DNA from: Trachelipus rathkii
Lineage: Eukaryota; Arthropoda; Malacostraca; Isopoda; Trachelipodidae
Assembly: GCA_015478945.1 (NCBI GenBank)
Contig: JABUQX010087136.1
Location: 22,501-44,127, forward strand
Direction: 5' to 3'
Length of the DNA: 21,627 nucleotides
Part shown: positions 9,058 through 18,080 of the stretch, piece by piece
Position numbering within the stretch: position 1 is the first letter of the stretch
Layout of the letters: each line of letters begins with the position of its first letter
Program-made: the position numbers and the translations under genes
Notes under the pieces: generated by a model
The model's input: the letters and a program-made list of their open reading frames with translations, nothing else
Told to the model about the DNA's origin: nothing
Databases searched by the model: none

Positions 9058-9067
9058 TATTATTATT
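8994..9067. repeat. (TTA)n microsatellite
   Basis: About 24 TTA/TAT triplets with two one-base slips. Confidence 0.9.
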
Positions 9068-9327
9068 GATTTAGTTAATTATATATAATAATTATATAAT
9101 CTGGATAGACTTGGAAATAAAGATTCCTCATCCTCAGATCTTAGCTTTGGATCTGTGGTAAAATGCCCCGGATTTGCCAGAGTGGTAGGGGAACGAGTTC
9201 TATCAGGTTTATATTTTAAATTATGACCCAGGTAGAACTCGAACAGGTAAAGGCGGCAAGTCTTGAGTCAAAAAGGTCGGCTAAGAGCAGATGAAAAGGT
9301 ATGGGGGAAAGTCGTGAGTCATGGCAG
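9068..9327. other. Unique segment, nothing recognised
   Basis: About 260 bases of mixed composition. I looked for tRNA box A and box B signals because of words such as GCCAGAGTGGTAGG, but no cloverleaf could be drawn. Part of a 74-codon minus-strand frame (9216-9440) crosses it without recognisable similarity. Confidence 0.45.
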
Positions 9328-9820
9328 GGTGTGTGTGTGTGTGTGTGGCTGTGTGTGTGAGGTGTGTGTGTGTGTCGTGCGCTGCAAGTTAGGGTAGATA
9401 CTACAAGCGTAACTACATGCCTGCATGTTAGAATAGTCACCTAACCCAAGGTAGGGAGCATGAAAGGTCAATTTCAGGCCTTGATACGGTATCAAGATCA
9501 GAAATATCAAGGTCAAAACATCAAAAAGGGGGCTACGCCCCAAAGGGGGGCAAAAGGGGGGGCAAAAGCTGGGGGAGGCACGTACGACGGTTGCTTCGCC
9601 ACTGTCTGAGGCGGCGCGCCGATTCCTAGCGAAGGGGCGTTACAAAGCTACAAACGGCCAAAAAGATTGGTGCCAAAAAATTAGGGTTGCCAAAATTAGG
9701 GTTGCTCAAAAATTTAGGTTCTCAAGAAAATTTGGTGTTCTAAAAAATTTGGATTGCTCAAAAAATTTGGGTTCTGCGCGGGTCCCATTACACGTTCAGT
9801 TGGCCCTTCCTGGCACTTTA
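9328..9820 (+). repeat. Right copy of the large inverted repeat
   Basis: This is the partner of 2661-3230 in opposite orientation. From left to right it holds a (TG)n tract, TCGTGCGCTGC, ATAGTCACCTAAC, GTCAATTTCAGGCC, GTCAAAACATCAAAAA, a GGGG-GCTACG-CCCC hairpin, a G-rich run, the GGTTGCTTCGCC block, a minisatellite of about 20 bp (9641-9775) and CAGTTGGCCCTTCCTGGCACT, ending against an (AT)n tract. The minus-strand frames here (9216-9440, 9319-9543) encode runs of H and T from the TG tract and are artefacts. Confidence 0.8.
9641..9775 (+). repeat. Degenerate minisatellite (about 20 bp) inside the right repeat copy
   Basis: Units such as GCCAAAATTAGGGTT, GCTCAAAAATTTAGGTT and GCTCAAAAAATTTGGGTTC repeat six to seven times. 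It is the same array as on the minus strand at 2706-2894, but shorter. Confidence 0.75.
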
Positions 9821-9945
9821 TGATATATATTATATATAGTATGTAATAGTAGTATAATAGATATATATATATAATATATATACTAATATTAGGTCTATAT
9901 ATATATATATAATAGATATATATATGATGATAGTATATTATAAAA
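9820..9945. repeat. Imperfect (AT)n microsatellite abutting the right inverted repeat
   Basis: A TA alternation with slips, starting directly at the end of the repeat copy, mirroring the tract at 2540-2660. Confidence 0.8.
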
Positions 9946-11270
9946 AAAATGCCACACTAATCCTGTTTAAATTAGCCTCTCAAATTTTCATCAAATAATT
10001 AACACTCACATAAACTGATTCGAGTTGACGTTTGGGAAAAGATTGGGACAAATTATAAAGAATATTATTGTCTTAGAAAGTAATTACAAAAACTTTTTTC
10101 GAATGCAGGTGCTTTAATATAATTAACGACATTGAAACTATTAATAAAAAAAAAATATTACTTTTGAAATTTTTTTCTGAGGATCTACTTTTTTCAGTGG
10201 ATAAGGAGAGTTCTGCGGTTAAAGATGGCAGCTCAATGTTTATATTTTGCTGACAGTGATGAGTTTTTGCAAATCATAGTAAATTACACAATTGAAATTA
10301 AATGTCTATTTTATATTGGTTATTTTGAAGTATCGTGTATCAGTAAACAAATAATAAATTGTGAGCGGTGTTTTTCAAGCAAATACATTTTTTATTTAAT
10401 TATGTAATTTGTATACACCTATGTTCTTACCTACCCATTGTATTAAGTTAATAAAACATTTTTTTCCAGTGTTTTGACTATTATAATAACTATTTTTGTG
10501 TGATATTAATATATTTTTAGTATTTTAGTATTATTTCCATACCAATTTTGTGGTGTAAACAGGTACAGGAAAACTTTCAATCAGATTCAGAGTGTACTTT
10601 TGTGCGATAGTGGGTATACGTTTTATAAGTTTTACAAGTTTTACCAAATATATCTTTTTCATTTATATATTTTTCTTTTAATATGAATTAGTTCAAAACA
10701 TTAAAATTTAAGTACTAGTGCCACATATATTTGATTTTTGAAGAAATATATTACACTTGGACCTATATTGTAAAGTTCCAAGTATATGTATGCAGTCATT
10801 GTAGTGTATTGTGGGTATGGGGCCTATATGAGAAAACTATGGTAGTTAAGGAATAGGTCATATGAATAATCACTGTCAGACTAGGAAACGATGCAAGAAC
10901 ATATCAAAACCATTATTAAAATCCAGTTTTGAACATTAATCATTCAGTAATCCAAAAGGTTTTGACACAATGTTATAGGTTATTTATATATTCACACAGT
11001 CATTTTCATACCTAATCCAAAATTTATTCCAAGCCAGAATTATAGAGATATTAAAAATGGATATTGCATTAGACTCTACTTAAAATGGTTCTAAATAAGT
11101 TAATCAGTTTCTATTTTAATTTATTAATTATCTAAGTATTACAAATTAAGGTAACAATTATAGGTACTCAGTAGTAGTTTGGTCTATACTATAATTAAAT
11201 CATTCAAAAGTTTTTTTTTTACCTCAAGTATTTAAAATTTGAATAAAAATAAACCAAATAATTAACCAAA

Positions 11271-11272
<2 letters not shown>
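9946..11272. other. AT-rich unique stretch, no supported gene
   Basis: About 1.3 kb without repeats. A 60-codon frame (10225-10407) opens with AAGATGGCAGC, a good start context, and an AATAAA lies at 10450-10455. However, the frame has no recognisable domain and its second half looks like random AT-rich translation, so I do not call a gene. The general look is intron or intergenic sequence. Confidence 0.5.

Positions 11273-11333
<61 letters not shown>
11273..11333. repeat. Perfect (AT)n microsatellite, 61 bp
   Basis: An uninterrupted AT alternation over 61 bases, followed by slightly broken TA sequence to about 11358. It is the longest perfect (AT)n run in the window, which suggests recent expansion compared with the decayed AT arrays elsewhere. 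Confidence 0.95.
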
Positions 11334-11340
<7 letters not shown>

Positions 11341-11825
11341 TATATATAATATATATAGTCTATGCTAAATAATCCACCAGTTAGTGAAATCATGATATAA
11401 AATATATTCTTATATTAACTAGAATGCTACTTATAATTTAAATTAGTAATATCTATAAGTGGGCAATGTCAGTATAAAAAATAAGGCTATCAAAAAGTTA
11501 GCTTTAATTCGATATATTCTTTATTTTTTGAAAATAATTTTACTTGATAACTATTTATCCTTTTGATTTATAAAATGATGTTGTGTCTATAAATATATAA
11601 TATAAAAAAAAAAAAAAATTAATCTCATCAGTGAGAGGTGGCTGAAATTAACACATCAGTAATCAGCAAATTAAATTACTTTTAATAATATATAAAATAT
11701 ATATATATTATATATATATATATATAAATATATTTTATTTATATATAGAATTATATAGATATATATATATATATATAGGATTTAAATCAGAAATGGCTAA
11801 TATCAGACATATATTGTTATAATAT
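11334..11825. other. AT-rich stretch with a second (AT)n tract
   Basis: Unique AT-rich sequence with a homopolymer A run near 11605-11618 and an (AT)n tract at about 11688-11778. No coding signal. Confidence 0.5.
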
Positions 11826-12817
11826 ATAGTTAGTGGGGTGTGAATGAAGAGGAAAGAGGTAAGGAAGGAAGTGTAAGAATTAAGAATGAGAAATTAAGTG
11901 AACAAGGTAATAAGGAAAAGTATTGAGTACTTGAATATGAATAAGGTGAAACTGAACAAATCTGGACACAAATGAAGGAAGCCTTTGTTAGTAGTGCAAG
12001 AGAGGTATGCAAAAAAGGAAGTAAGAACCCTTAAAAATTGAAAGGAGGAAAAAAAAAATTCTAGATCTAGCAGATGTGGTAAAAAGTAAAAAAGAACTGA
12101 AGAGTCAGATGTTCATTTATATAATTCCTTCTTATAAAGAAAGATGTTTGGACATATATAAGGAGGAAAAAAGAAAACTAAAAGATGCATACATAGGAGG
12201 AAAAATGAGGTAAATGTACAGTATGGAAGAAGGATGAATGGGGGCTTACAAGGGAATAGGAAGCTTTTCTCTAAGGAAGTGTGAAAGGTTAAGAATGAGA
12301 GTAAAGGGAATCTGTATAGAATAATGAATAGTGATGGTGCTTTCGTAACTGATGAAATGGATGTGAGAAGAGTGTGGAAGGAACACTTTGAAAATCTGCA
12401 TAACATTAGTGGTAATGAAAAGGTGATAGTGTATGTGGGTTTGATGGTGTAAAAAGAAATAGGTATTTTGGGGATGAGGTAATAGGTAGGGTGAGAAAGT
12501 TGAAGAATGGTAAATCTGCAGGCATAGATGCAATTACTTGTGTAATGATCGCAAATGGAGGTGAGATGGTGATTGAATGGATTTGGAAGTTGCTTAACAA
12601 AGCATTTTTGGAGTGTATAGTTCTGAGAGATTGGAGGAGAGCAGTAATAATACCCTTATATAAGGGTAAGGGGAACTGTATGAACTATAGGGGAATTAGT
12701 TTATCATGTTGTAAGGAAGATTTTGGTTAAAAGAGTATGTTAAGTGACTGAAGGACTGATTTGTGAACAAGTTTAGAAATGGTACAGGATGTGTGGATCA
12801 AATTTTCACATTGAAAC
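11826..12817 (+). mobile_element. Decayed non-LTR retrotransposon, 5' part (linker and RT N-terminus)
   Basis: This segment derives from the polyprotein of a LINE, which would carry endonuclease and reverse transcriptase and copy element RNA into the genome. The clearest part is 12431-12720: a K-x-GKSAGIDAI block, then GGEMVIEWIWKLLNKAF, DWRRAVIIPLYKGKG and NYRGIS, the conserved first motifs of LINE reverse transcriptases. After a frameshift, GCVDQIFTLK (12788-12817) continues the domain. Upstream, weaker blocks such as MKEAFVSSAREVC (near 11965-12005) and VWKEHFENL (near 12375-12400) fit the charged linker between endonuclease and RT. The copy has several frameshifts and stops and is dead. 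It stops at 12817 and resumes at about 13893 after a nested insertion. The minus-strand open frames at 11830-12600 are shadows of this purine-rich strand. Confidence 0.85.
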
Positions 12818-12819
12818 GT

Positions 12820-13892
12820 GATTTATAAATGATTTAGATCAAGGATTTAAATATAAGGTTTCTAAGTTTGCTGTTACTGCCAAAGTGGCTACCTCAGTAA
12901 GGAATAGTGATAGATGCATATAGATTCAAAATGATCTCAATAAACTTCTTGGGTGGGCAGATAAGTGACAATTGAATTTTGATAGTAAAAAGTGTAAGGT
13001 TCTTTACCTAGGTTACTCAAATAAAAATTTTAACTACAATTTGAATGGCAATTGGCTTGAGTCAGTGGACCAAGGAAAAGTTTTAGGTGTGATCATTAGC
13101 AGTAATTTGAAAGTAGCTAATCAGTGTTTGGAAGCAAGGGATAAAGCTAATAAGATGTAATTTGAAAGTAACTAATCAGTGTTTGGAAGCAAGGAATAAA
13201 GCTAATAAGATGCTAGGTATAATAAATTTCAATGTCATTTACAGGTAAACTGTATAATAGCTATGTTAGGCCAGTATTAGAGTATTGTGCTCAAGTTTGG
13301 CTCCCTTATTTAAGGAAAGACGTAGATATGCTAGAGAGAATGCAACATAGAGCAACAAGGATGATTTATGGGTTTGAGGGTAAGAGCTATGAGGAGAGGC
13401 TGAAGGAGTTAGGAATGTTTTCTGTAGAAATGAGATTTCTCAGAGGGGACATGAAAAGTCACATGATACAAGTCTACAAAATATTTTAGGGTTGTTAATT
13501 TCTGGAATTGTTTGTCACAGAAGGTTGAGTGTGACTCAATTGCAACATTTAAGAAAGGATTGGATAGGTATGTAGATGGTTTGGGTATCATATAGTATAT
13601 TTTGACTAAGCCAAATTGGCAGGTTTTTAGTTACAGTAGTTATTAAGGTTAAACTGCATGATATGACTGTGGCATACTTGTTAGAGCTTGTAGTGTGGTT
13701 AGCATGTACTTAAGCTATAGTTTTTTTTTTCTTTTAGTGGTAGACTTTGTGTATACTATGTAAGTTATTGACAAGCCCTAGTGTGCTTTATGATTTGCAT
13801 GAGCGTTTGGTGAATTGAGTTCTCTTTGGTTGACTGGGACAATCTTGATAGGCCCATGTGGCTTCTTACTTTGTTTATTTTTCCAATGTTCT
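12820..13892 (+). mobile_element. 5'-truncated second LINE nested in the first (RT C-terminal half and 3' UTR)
   Basis: This is a fragment of a different LINE family, CR1/Jockey-like in sequence. It starts in the middle of the reverse transcriptase with FINDLDQG, then FAVTAK, where family members have the catalytic FADD box. NDLNKLLGWADK, FDSKKCKVLYLGY, LESVDQGKVLGVIIS and NLKVANQCLEA follow. After a frame change come KLYNSYVRPVLEYCAQVW, MLERMQHRATRMI, SYEERLKELGMFS and, in another frame, VVNFWNCLSQ to a stop at 13593-13595. About 35 residues expected between YKIF and VVNFWN appear deleted. A 3' untranslated region of about 300 bases follows, ending near AATGTTCT. In-frame stops (TAG 12921-12923, TGA 12966-12968), a 55 bp tandem duplication and the lost catalytic pair show it is dead. 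5' truncation is usual for LINE insertions. Confidence 0.85.
13103..13212 (+). repeat. 55 bp tandem duplication inside the second LINE
   Basis: Positions 13103-13157 and 13158-13212 match at 53 of 55 positions. The duplicated stretch encodes NLKVANQCLEARDKANKM in the first copy. Because 55 is not a multiple of three, the duplication shifts the reading frame and creates an immediate stop (TAA at 13158-13160). Confidence 0.9.
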
Positions 13893-14195
13893 AAAAATGA
13901 TTGAGAAAATGAGAGAATAATAAATTGTATTTAGGTTTTATGAATTGTTTGTAACAAGCCTATGACAGGATTAATAGAAACCCCTTGTGGTAAGGGTATT
14001 AGATATATGGGTGCTGTGGTGTTAGGCTCGAATGGAATTCAAACGTGTATGACAATGTTCAAAGCATGTGTAAGAATAAATAGAGTCAAAAGTGATTGGT
14101 TTAATATTAATAGCAGAGTGAGGCAGGAATGTGTTATGACCCCTGGTATTAATTATATATGGATTGGGAATAGAATTAGGCACACGTATTCATAG
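13893..14195 (+). mobile_element. Decayed non-LTR retrotransposon, 3' resumption (RT middle domain)
   Basis: The first LINE resumes here. Short blocks in shifted frames read MIEKMRE, LGFM, QAYDRINRN and, in the frame of 13962-14195, KACVRINRVKSDWFNINSRVRQECVMTP. These are the LINE RT motifs that normally follow directly after the QIFTLK block found at 12817: the catalytic-aspartate region around F-x-D-x-x-KAYDR, then the acidic-substrate loop and the VRQGCVMSP motif. Here the G of RQGC is E, and the motif that follows is collapsed. No further RT or 3' end can be recognised beyond 14195. Interruption by the second LINE explains the order of the pieces. Confidence 0.8.
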
Positions 14196-15990
14196 TCGTC
14201 AGTCCTTTTTATCAAAGAATGTTATTTATTTTCCTGTAGATGTTATAGTTTTCCAGTTACATGCCTGTCTGAACTCTTCGGGATGCTGCTTTTGGAAAGG
14301 TTATATATAATATAATATATTATATATATATATATATAGCAGGGGTGATAAAGTTATTATTATATATATTATTATATATTAAATGATTTGAGTAATAAAT
14401 GAGTAAAGAAGTGAGTATGAAGTATATATATAATATAGCCCTTACTTAATATTTATTAGGGTAGTATATAATGATATGGTTTTGTGAGTAGTGATCAAAA
14501 GTGCAATCAAAAAGATCATAAGGTTTGAATTTGTTTGGATCTAAGAGAGTTATATGTTTTAATTTTTTTAAAAATCTGTGATTATAATGAAAGGAATTCA
14601 AAAACAGAAATGTAAAATCGTGTTGTCTAGAGGGTAAAAGGAGTGGTGAAAGTAAATGTAGGATAAGAGTAAGTTTATGTAACTAGAGGAAGCTAATATT
14701 AGACAAGAGGTATGAAGTGTGCATGGATATGTAGTCATAAATATAAGCATTGAAAAAAAAGTAGTGCTTAACTAAACCATATACTTCCATGTAGGTTATA
14801 CTTCACAAGCGTGAAGCAGAAGGTGATTTCCTAGATGGCATTTAAGTAATATTTAGGGGTGGAACAGAAACAAGGTATATGTGGTATGAGTAAGGCCCGA
14901 GTTTTAGGTGTACGTAATTTGCGCGAGAGGAAAATAAATAACATATACCCCGAGTAAATCCCTGTGTACTTTCGTAGAATCATTTACATAAGATTTCTTG
15001 TAAAAATTTTGCGTTTCGAAGCTGCGGATTGGTGTTCGAGGGTGTGTTGCCAATTAAGTGATGCCTTCCGATAATTGGACTGAAAGTACGTATTTTTAAA
15101 AATTCATATAGAGGTAACCAGTGAAAGGATGTGGAGCTTCTAAAGTTTCCAGTCAGGATACTATGTCTATTATACAGTATGAACAAGACTTATTTGGACA
15201 CCCAGCTAGGAGTGAAGAAAAGGCTAAAGCTTTGTAACTTCTAGAGAGGTGGTGGTTATTAAAAGTAGAATTAAAATGAGTTAAAGAATGAAAAAGAGAA
15301 AGATGATAGAAGAAAAATTGTATTAAGGTTTTATGTATAATTTCTTTTAAGTTGCTAATTATATTTTAAAAGTATAAGATATAAAATATAAACCAAAAAA
15401 AACATAACTTTATTTTCGGTCTGAAGACCCGGCCCATTATGTTTCTAAGATCACCCGAAGTGTGATACTTTATTTATACTGTGGTTATATGGGGTAATGT
15501 GATTACCCAAAAAAAAAAGGAGATGCTAACAATGTGGTTGTACTGATAGTTACTGAGATGATAGCTGAATATAATATTATACCACTTCGAATAACAGAGA
15601 AAACAATAAAATATATATATATTATTAGTTGTTTAAAGAATTAAAAAGAAGTGATGTATAATATATAATAGACATGGGCCTATCTAAATAATAAGAAACT
15701 TAGTTACCCAGTCAAACTATTAAAGGTATAGATTAATATTTAGCTTACATAAATTCCTCATAATATATTTATAACACATCTAAGTTATAGCAGATGAACT
15801 AATCTACACCACTTTAAGCATTAATAAAACTAATATAGGACCTAAAATGTAAATGGTGCATTCTTCAGATCAATATCATGAGCAATAAATTATATGCATA
15901 AGTTGCACCTCAGATCATCATCCTTCCGTAATATTTTTATAATTAAAATTATAGTAAAGTAATTACTATGCGCCTGAAAATATAAAACTA
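14196..15990. other. AT-rich stretch, no supported gene
   Basis: About 1.8 kb with short (AT)n tracts (14301-14338 and around 14350-14380 and 14423-14437) and several small hairpins: CTTCAC/GTGAAG near 14803-14818, GGTCT/AGACC at 15419-15430 and GGGTAAT/ATTACCC at 15492-15508. A 68-codon minus-strand frame (14980-15186) has no recognisable domain. Part of it could be further decayed LINE sequence, but no motif proves it. Confidence 0.45.
15492..15508. repeat. Short perfect hairpin, 7 bp stem, 3-base loop
   Basis: GGGTAAT, loop GTG, ATTACCC, followed by a run of A. Without coding context this is only a structural note. Confidence 0.5.
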
Positions 15991-16200
15991 AAGGGAGGCA
16001 TCAGATGTTTCGGCAGGCAAGAACACACAGTACACAATCGGCGCCATCACGAAAATTATCAACTATATTACCCGGGTTCACGAGATAGGGGTTGGAAGGG
16101 TATACCCAGGGGCCCGCGCCACAACCAACAGAACCATCCACCCAAAAAAGTTAGTCGGGGTTCTGCCCGGAGACCCCCCCCGGAAGGGATACTCGAGGAC
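15991..16200. other. Moderately GC-rich unique island
   Basis: About 210 bases of higher GC content than the flanks, with CCCGGG, GGGGCCCGCGCC and CCCGGAGACCCCCCCCGG. It resembles the body of a short interspersed repeat in composition, but no polymerase III promoter boxes or target duplications could be recognised. Confidence 0.35.
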
Positions 16201-16650
16201 TTAAACTAAAGTCACACTAGAACAATAACTCTTGTGTCGATTTCTTACCTTCACAGTGCCAGAAAAATACGAAGAATTCAAAATGCCCGAGTTTTTAAAG
16301 AGAGACCCCAGATCCTGCCATACTTTTATAGTACCGGAGTCTATTTTAACAAACACTCGTATTCCTTTAGTTAAATAAAGAAAATAAATAAAAAAAAAAA
16401 AATACAATAAAACTGACGGGTACAACCAAGATCGTTTTAAAAAAAATGTATACAATAAGGTCGGTTTAAAAACAAAAAAAAAGTTTCCCCCACCCCCCCT
16501 CATATTTATTATTGTTGAAGTCAAAATCTAAGAAAATCCACTTTTTTAATTCCAACCCAGCGCCCAAAATTTATTATTGTCTTAATTTAATAAATGGTAC
16601 CACAAAAAATAAAAAAAAAAAAAATAAACCCCCCCCAAAATTAATTTTAA
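16201..16650. other. Homopolymer-rich stretch
   Basis: Runs of A (9 to 12 bases) and C (6 to 8 bases) recur at 16388-16400, 16488-16498, 16610-16624 and 16629-16636. The opposite-strand frames over it (16201-16524 minus, 16512-16889 plus) contain runs of F, G, K and P that come from these homopolymers. I do not support either as a gene, although the C-terminal half of the minus-strand frame is free of low complexity. Confidence 0.45.
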
Positions 16651-16853
16651 TTCCTACTTATAAACTGAGGAATTTCTCCCTTTACACTGATTATAAACCA
16701 ATTATGGTAGAAATGACTTTGTATCGATTGATTGCTCTGTGTCTTTTTAGCCTGAAAAAAAAAACGGTGTGCAAATGTAATGATGTGCCATTTTACAGAA
16801 TTCATTCAATTATACTTACTTTACTTTGTTGCCCTTCGTTCCTCTCCTTCCAG

Positions 16854-16960
16854 AAGCGGGCGACCCTGAGAAATTCCGCCGTTATGTAGCCCTGACCCAG
16901 AGATATATTAAAGCAAGAGTTCTGAAGTTGTCTAATATTCGCAAAATTATAGCAATCTAT
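16854..16960 (+). other. Candidate exon fragment after a strong acceptor-like site
   Basis: A pyrimidine-rich run ending in CTCTCCTTCCAG (AG at 16852-16853) looks like a good 3' splice site. The sequence behind it departs from the local AT bias and reads, in one frame, AGDPEKFRRYVALTQRYIKA and then RVLKLSNIRK before running into an (AT)n tract. Mixed charged residues and balanced codons make it look coding. I do not recognise a family, and no matching donor site or neighbouring exon was found. It could be a lone exon interrupted by the microsatellite, an exon of a pseudogene, or chance. Confidence 0.3.
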
Positions 16961-16995
16961 ATATATAGTATATATATATATATATATATATATAC
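16958..16995. repeat. (AT)n microsatellite
   Basis: An almost pure TA alternation of about 38 bases, broken once by AGTA. It truncates or overlaps the end of the candidate exon to its left. Confidence 0.9.
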
Positions 16996-17098
16996 TCTGT
17001 ATTTGTATTATATTTAATAGTATAACTCGAGCATAATTATTTTTTTTATTCAAAAAGGGAATACTATATAAACAGAAAAATCTTGAGAATTTATATAG

Positions 17099-17431
17099 TT
17101 AGTTATTTATATATATTATAGTTATGATTGAAAAGTTTACTTTTTTTGCAAAAAGTTCTTGAGACTTTTGCAGTTCATCCATATCAAAGCTGTACATTAT
17201 TTTTCTTCCTGGTGTTAGTTTTGGAGCCGCAAGTTTTTTAAGAATATTTTTCCTTTCAATACACACTTTGTCATCAACATTTGGGAATATATACATACCT
17301 TGTTCTTCCTCCTTCAGAAAACTTATATAAAAATCATCAAAGTCCTCAGAGTAACTTTCAATAATACCAATGAATATATTGCCTTCAAAGTTGCAAGAAA
17401 CATAGTGACTTATTATATCTGCTGCCTCCAT
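17099..17431 (-). pseudogene. Open fragment of an unidentified invertebrate protein domain
   Basis: A 110-codon frame on the minus strand, preceded in frame by a stop 18-20 bases before the ATG. The first 85 residues do not look random: HYVSCNFEGNIFIGIIES is followed by acidic and aromatic residues, IFPNVDDKVCIERKNILKKL and APKLTPGRKIMYSFDMDELQ. The order (Y-x-G-x-x-[FW]-I-G-I-[IV], later a WP/FP-x-x-DD-x-C segment, IL-x-K-x-x-P-x-x-T-x-GR) resembles, from memory, a small beta-rich domain in many uncharacterised arthropod and cnidarian proteins, often in transposon-derived genes. The last residues (SIITIIYINN) run into AT-rich sequence and are probably not native. It may be one exon of a larger gene or a remnant. 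Function unknown. Confidence 0.45.
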
Positions 17432-17970
17432 GTTAAAATTGAGAGTAATTCATCACTTCAGTTTTAGTGAATTACGACTTCAGAAAATATTTTAGCTATT
17501 GCGCTTATCCCGATTTTATAAGAATGTCTGATAATCCTATGGAAATAAATCTCCCTCTAAAGTAATTCAGTGTAATGGGTAATAAATTTATGAATAACCC
17601 TTGTAGTTCCTTATTTCAAATGTTAACAACTCACTTATATCATTTCAAATAGCGATTACCATTGAATTTCCAATGAAATCTTAAAAAACTTCTTGTCCTT
17701 AATAATATTATTGGCTGTATTTCTTTTTATTATATACAGATTATAATTCATTATTACTATTATAAGTAGTTAGAAAAAACTGTTCAGCAAGTTAGTAGTT
17801 TGATCACTTATATATAGTGCCTTTTAGAAGTGACTTACTTTAGGCATACAATTATCTCTTGATTGACAAATCCACCAATTCCTATCAAATCAAAATCATA
17901 ATTATATCTCCAATAAATAATAATAATGAGTAACACAAATCACAACTATACAGTAACAAATTCCACTCAC
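17432..17970. other. AT-rich stretch, nothing recognised
   Basis: Unique AT-rich sequence between two weak minus-strand coding candidates. If both belonged to one gene this would be an intron, but that is unproven. Confidence 0.45.
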
Positions 17971-18080
17971 ATAATATATTAAAGTCCGCAAAATGATGCA
18001 TAAATTGATAAATATATCCGCATATACTAATTCCGCTTTTATGTCTAACTTCCTCAGCAGCAGCAGACTCTAACTTCGAG
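17971..18080 (-). other. Candidate 110 bp internal exon
   Basis: On the minus strand the run CATTCTTTTTTAG (AG at 18081-18082) resembles an acceptor, and the strong donor hexamer GTGAGT lies at 17965-17970. The 110 bases between are open in only one of three frames, reading SKLESAAAEEVRHKSGISIC followed by GYIYQFMHHFADFNIL. A GCTGCTGCTGAG segment with GC-richer codons stands out from the AT background. I do not recognise the protein. It lies 540 bases upstream, in transcription sense, of the minus-strand fragment at 17099-17431, so both might belong to one gene. Confidence 0.3.

Noticed and set aside
9160..9260. tRNA or tRNA-derived SINE suggested by GCCAGAGTGGTAGG and a GAACTCGAAC word
   Set aside because: The box spacing and sequences do not fit, and no cloverleaf could be drawn.
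9216..9543. Minus-strand frames rich in histidine and threonine
   Set aside because: These runs are translations of the (TG)n tract in the right repeat copy.
10225..10455. Small gene with good start context and a downstream AATAAA
   Set aside because: The peptide has no recognisable feature, and AATAAA is common in AT-rich DNA.
11830..12600. Several minus-strand frames opposite the first LINE
   Set aside because: They are shadows of a purine-rich coding strand. The plus strand holds the recognisable reverse-transcriptase motifs.
8709..14446. A shared 14-base word ATATAGCCCTTACT at 8709-8722 and 14433-14446
   Set aside because: The similarity does not extend beyond the word, and one such match is expected by chance in AT-rich sequence of this length.
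16201..16889. 107-codon minus and 125-codon plus frames
   Set aside because: Both are carried by homopolymer A and C runs, and their frames depend on run lengths that are often wrong in long-read consensus.
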